From: Streptomyces speibonae
Lineage (GTDB): Bacteria; Actinomycetota; Actinomycetes; Streptomycetales; Streptomycetaceae
Direction of reading: 5' to 3'
Assembly (NCBI GenBank): GCA_000715605.1
Contig: KL568543.1
Location: forward strand, 7,983 to 13,832
Length of the DNA stretch: 5,850 bases
Under the pieces are notes generated by a model that had not been told where the DNA came from, ran no database searches, and saw nothing but the letters and a program-made list of their open reading frames with translations. Made by a program: the position numbers and the translations under genes. Of this stretch, positions 5,652-5,850 are shown piece by piece. Positions within the stretch are counted from its first letter, which is position 1. Each line of letters opens with the position of its first letter.

Positions 5652-5806
5652 ATGACCACCAGCAATGCCGCCGACGGTGACGTCGACCCCGCCGTCCGCG
5701 AGGAACTCACCCGGCTGCGCGACAGCATCGACAACATCGACGCGGCCGTCATCCACATGCTCGCCGAACGCTTCAAGTGCACCCAGCAGGTCGGCCGCCT
5801 CAAGGC
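5652..5806 (+). CDS. Chorismate mutase, N-terminal part (cut by contig end)
   Basis: Chorismate mutase converts chorismate to prephenate, the first committed step to phenylalanine and tyrosine. About 52 codons are present, starting MTTSNAADGDVDPAVREELT. The stretch LRDSIDNIDAAVIHMLAERF followed by KCTQQVGRLKA is the first helix of an AroQ-type (all-helical) chorismate mutase. It includes the Arg of LRDSID and the Lys of GRLKA, which contribute to the AroQ active site. This matches Streptomyces chorismate mutases as I remember them. Genomic sequence stops at 5806 or 5807, where a transposon-adapter sequence begins. The frame stays open through the adapter to 5850, so an automatic gene call would add about 14 false residues (beginning CLLYTSLMARG). 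A normal protein would be about 100 residues or slightly more, so about half is missing. Confidence 0.9.
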
Positions 5807-5850
5807 CTGTCTCTTATACACATCTCTGATGGCGCGAGGGAGGCGTGTAG
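5807..5850. other. Nextera (Tn5 mosaic end) library adapter, not genomic
   Basis: Bases 5807-5825, CTGTCTCTTATACACATCT, are the exact reverse complement of the 19-base Tn5 mosaic end used in tagmentation libraries. Bases 5826-5844, CTGATGGCGCGAGGGAGGC, are the reverse complement of the adapter arm of early Epicentre Nextera kits (the 454 primer A sequence). The last six bases, GTGTAG, fit the end of the Illumina P5 sequence. All three occur in the order expected for read-through into the adapter at a contig end. Base 5807 could be genomic or adapter. Confidence 0.97.

Noticed and set aside
5534..5821. N-terminal extension of the metallopeptidase starting MYKRQ
   Set aside because: It begins in the adapter and is antisense to chorismate mutase and the intergenic region, with low-complexity composition.
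5807..5825. Tn5 mosaic end as evidence of a mobile element
   Set aside because: It is joined to commercial adapter sequence and ends the contig, with no transposase. It is a library artefact.

Overview
The window looks like the chromosome of a high-GC actinomycete, almost certainly a Streptomyces. The GC content is very high, third codon positions are almost always G or C, several starts are GTG, some genes lack a Shine-Dalgarno sequence, and the proteins resemble known Streptomyces families. The right edge is a contig end: the last 44 bases are a sequencing-library adapter, not genome.

Layout. 1-912 (+) is the C-terminal part of gltD, the glutamate synthase small subunit. It is followed by two hairpins that separate it from a convergent minus-strand cluster. 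That cluster, in transcription order, is a B-box zinc-finger rhomboid protease (3750-2824), a membrane-anchored GH46 chitosanase-like protein (2827-1928) and a lipoprotein GH46 chitosanase (1836-1042). The first two overlap by 4 bases (GTGA) and are probably translationally coupled. Diverging from the rhomboid gene is a TerF-like von Willebrand A (VWA) protein (3896-4615, +). Convergent to that is a zinc-dependent HEVAH metallopeptidase with a C-terminal zinc ribbon (5533-4640, -). Diverging from the peptidase is the first 52 codons or so of a chorismate mutase (5652 onward, +), cut off by the adapter.

The most interesting biology is the rhomboid/chitosanase cluster. The lipoprotein paralogue keeps the catalytic Glu and Asp of GH46. 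The membrane-anchored paralogue has Gln in place of the general-acid Glu and several other changes in the same active-site strip, yet the rest of the fold is well kept. It looks like a pseudoenzyme, perhaps a surface binder of glucosamine polymers. Because it is co-translated with an intramembrane protease and has a single N-terminal membrane segment, it is a candidate substrate for that protease. This is a hypothesis.

Other genes are housekeeping or conserved actinomycete genes without an obvious shared pathway: GltD in nitrogen assimilation, chorismate mutase in Phe/Tyr synthesis, and the VWA protein and metallopeptidase of unknown role. There is no gene-free stretch over 300 bases. No tRNA, rRNA, CRISPR array, insertion sequence or prophage was seen.
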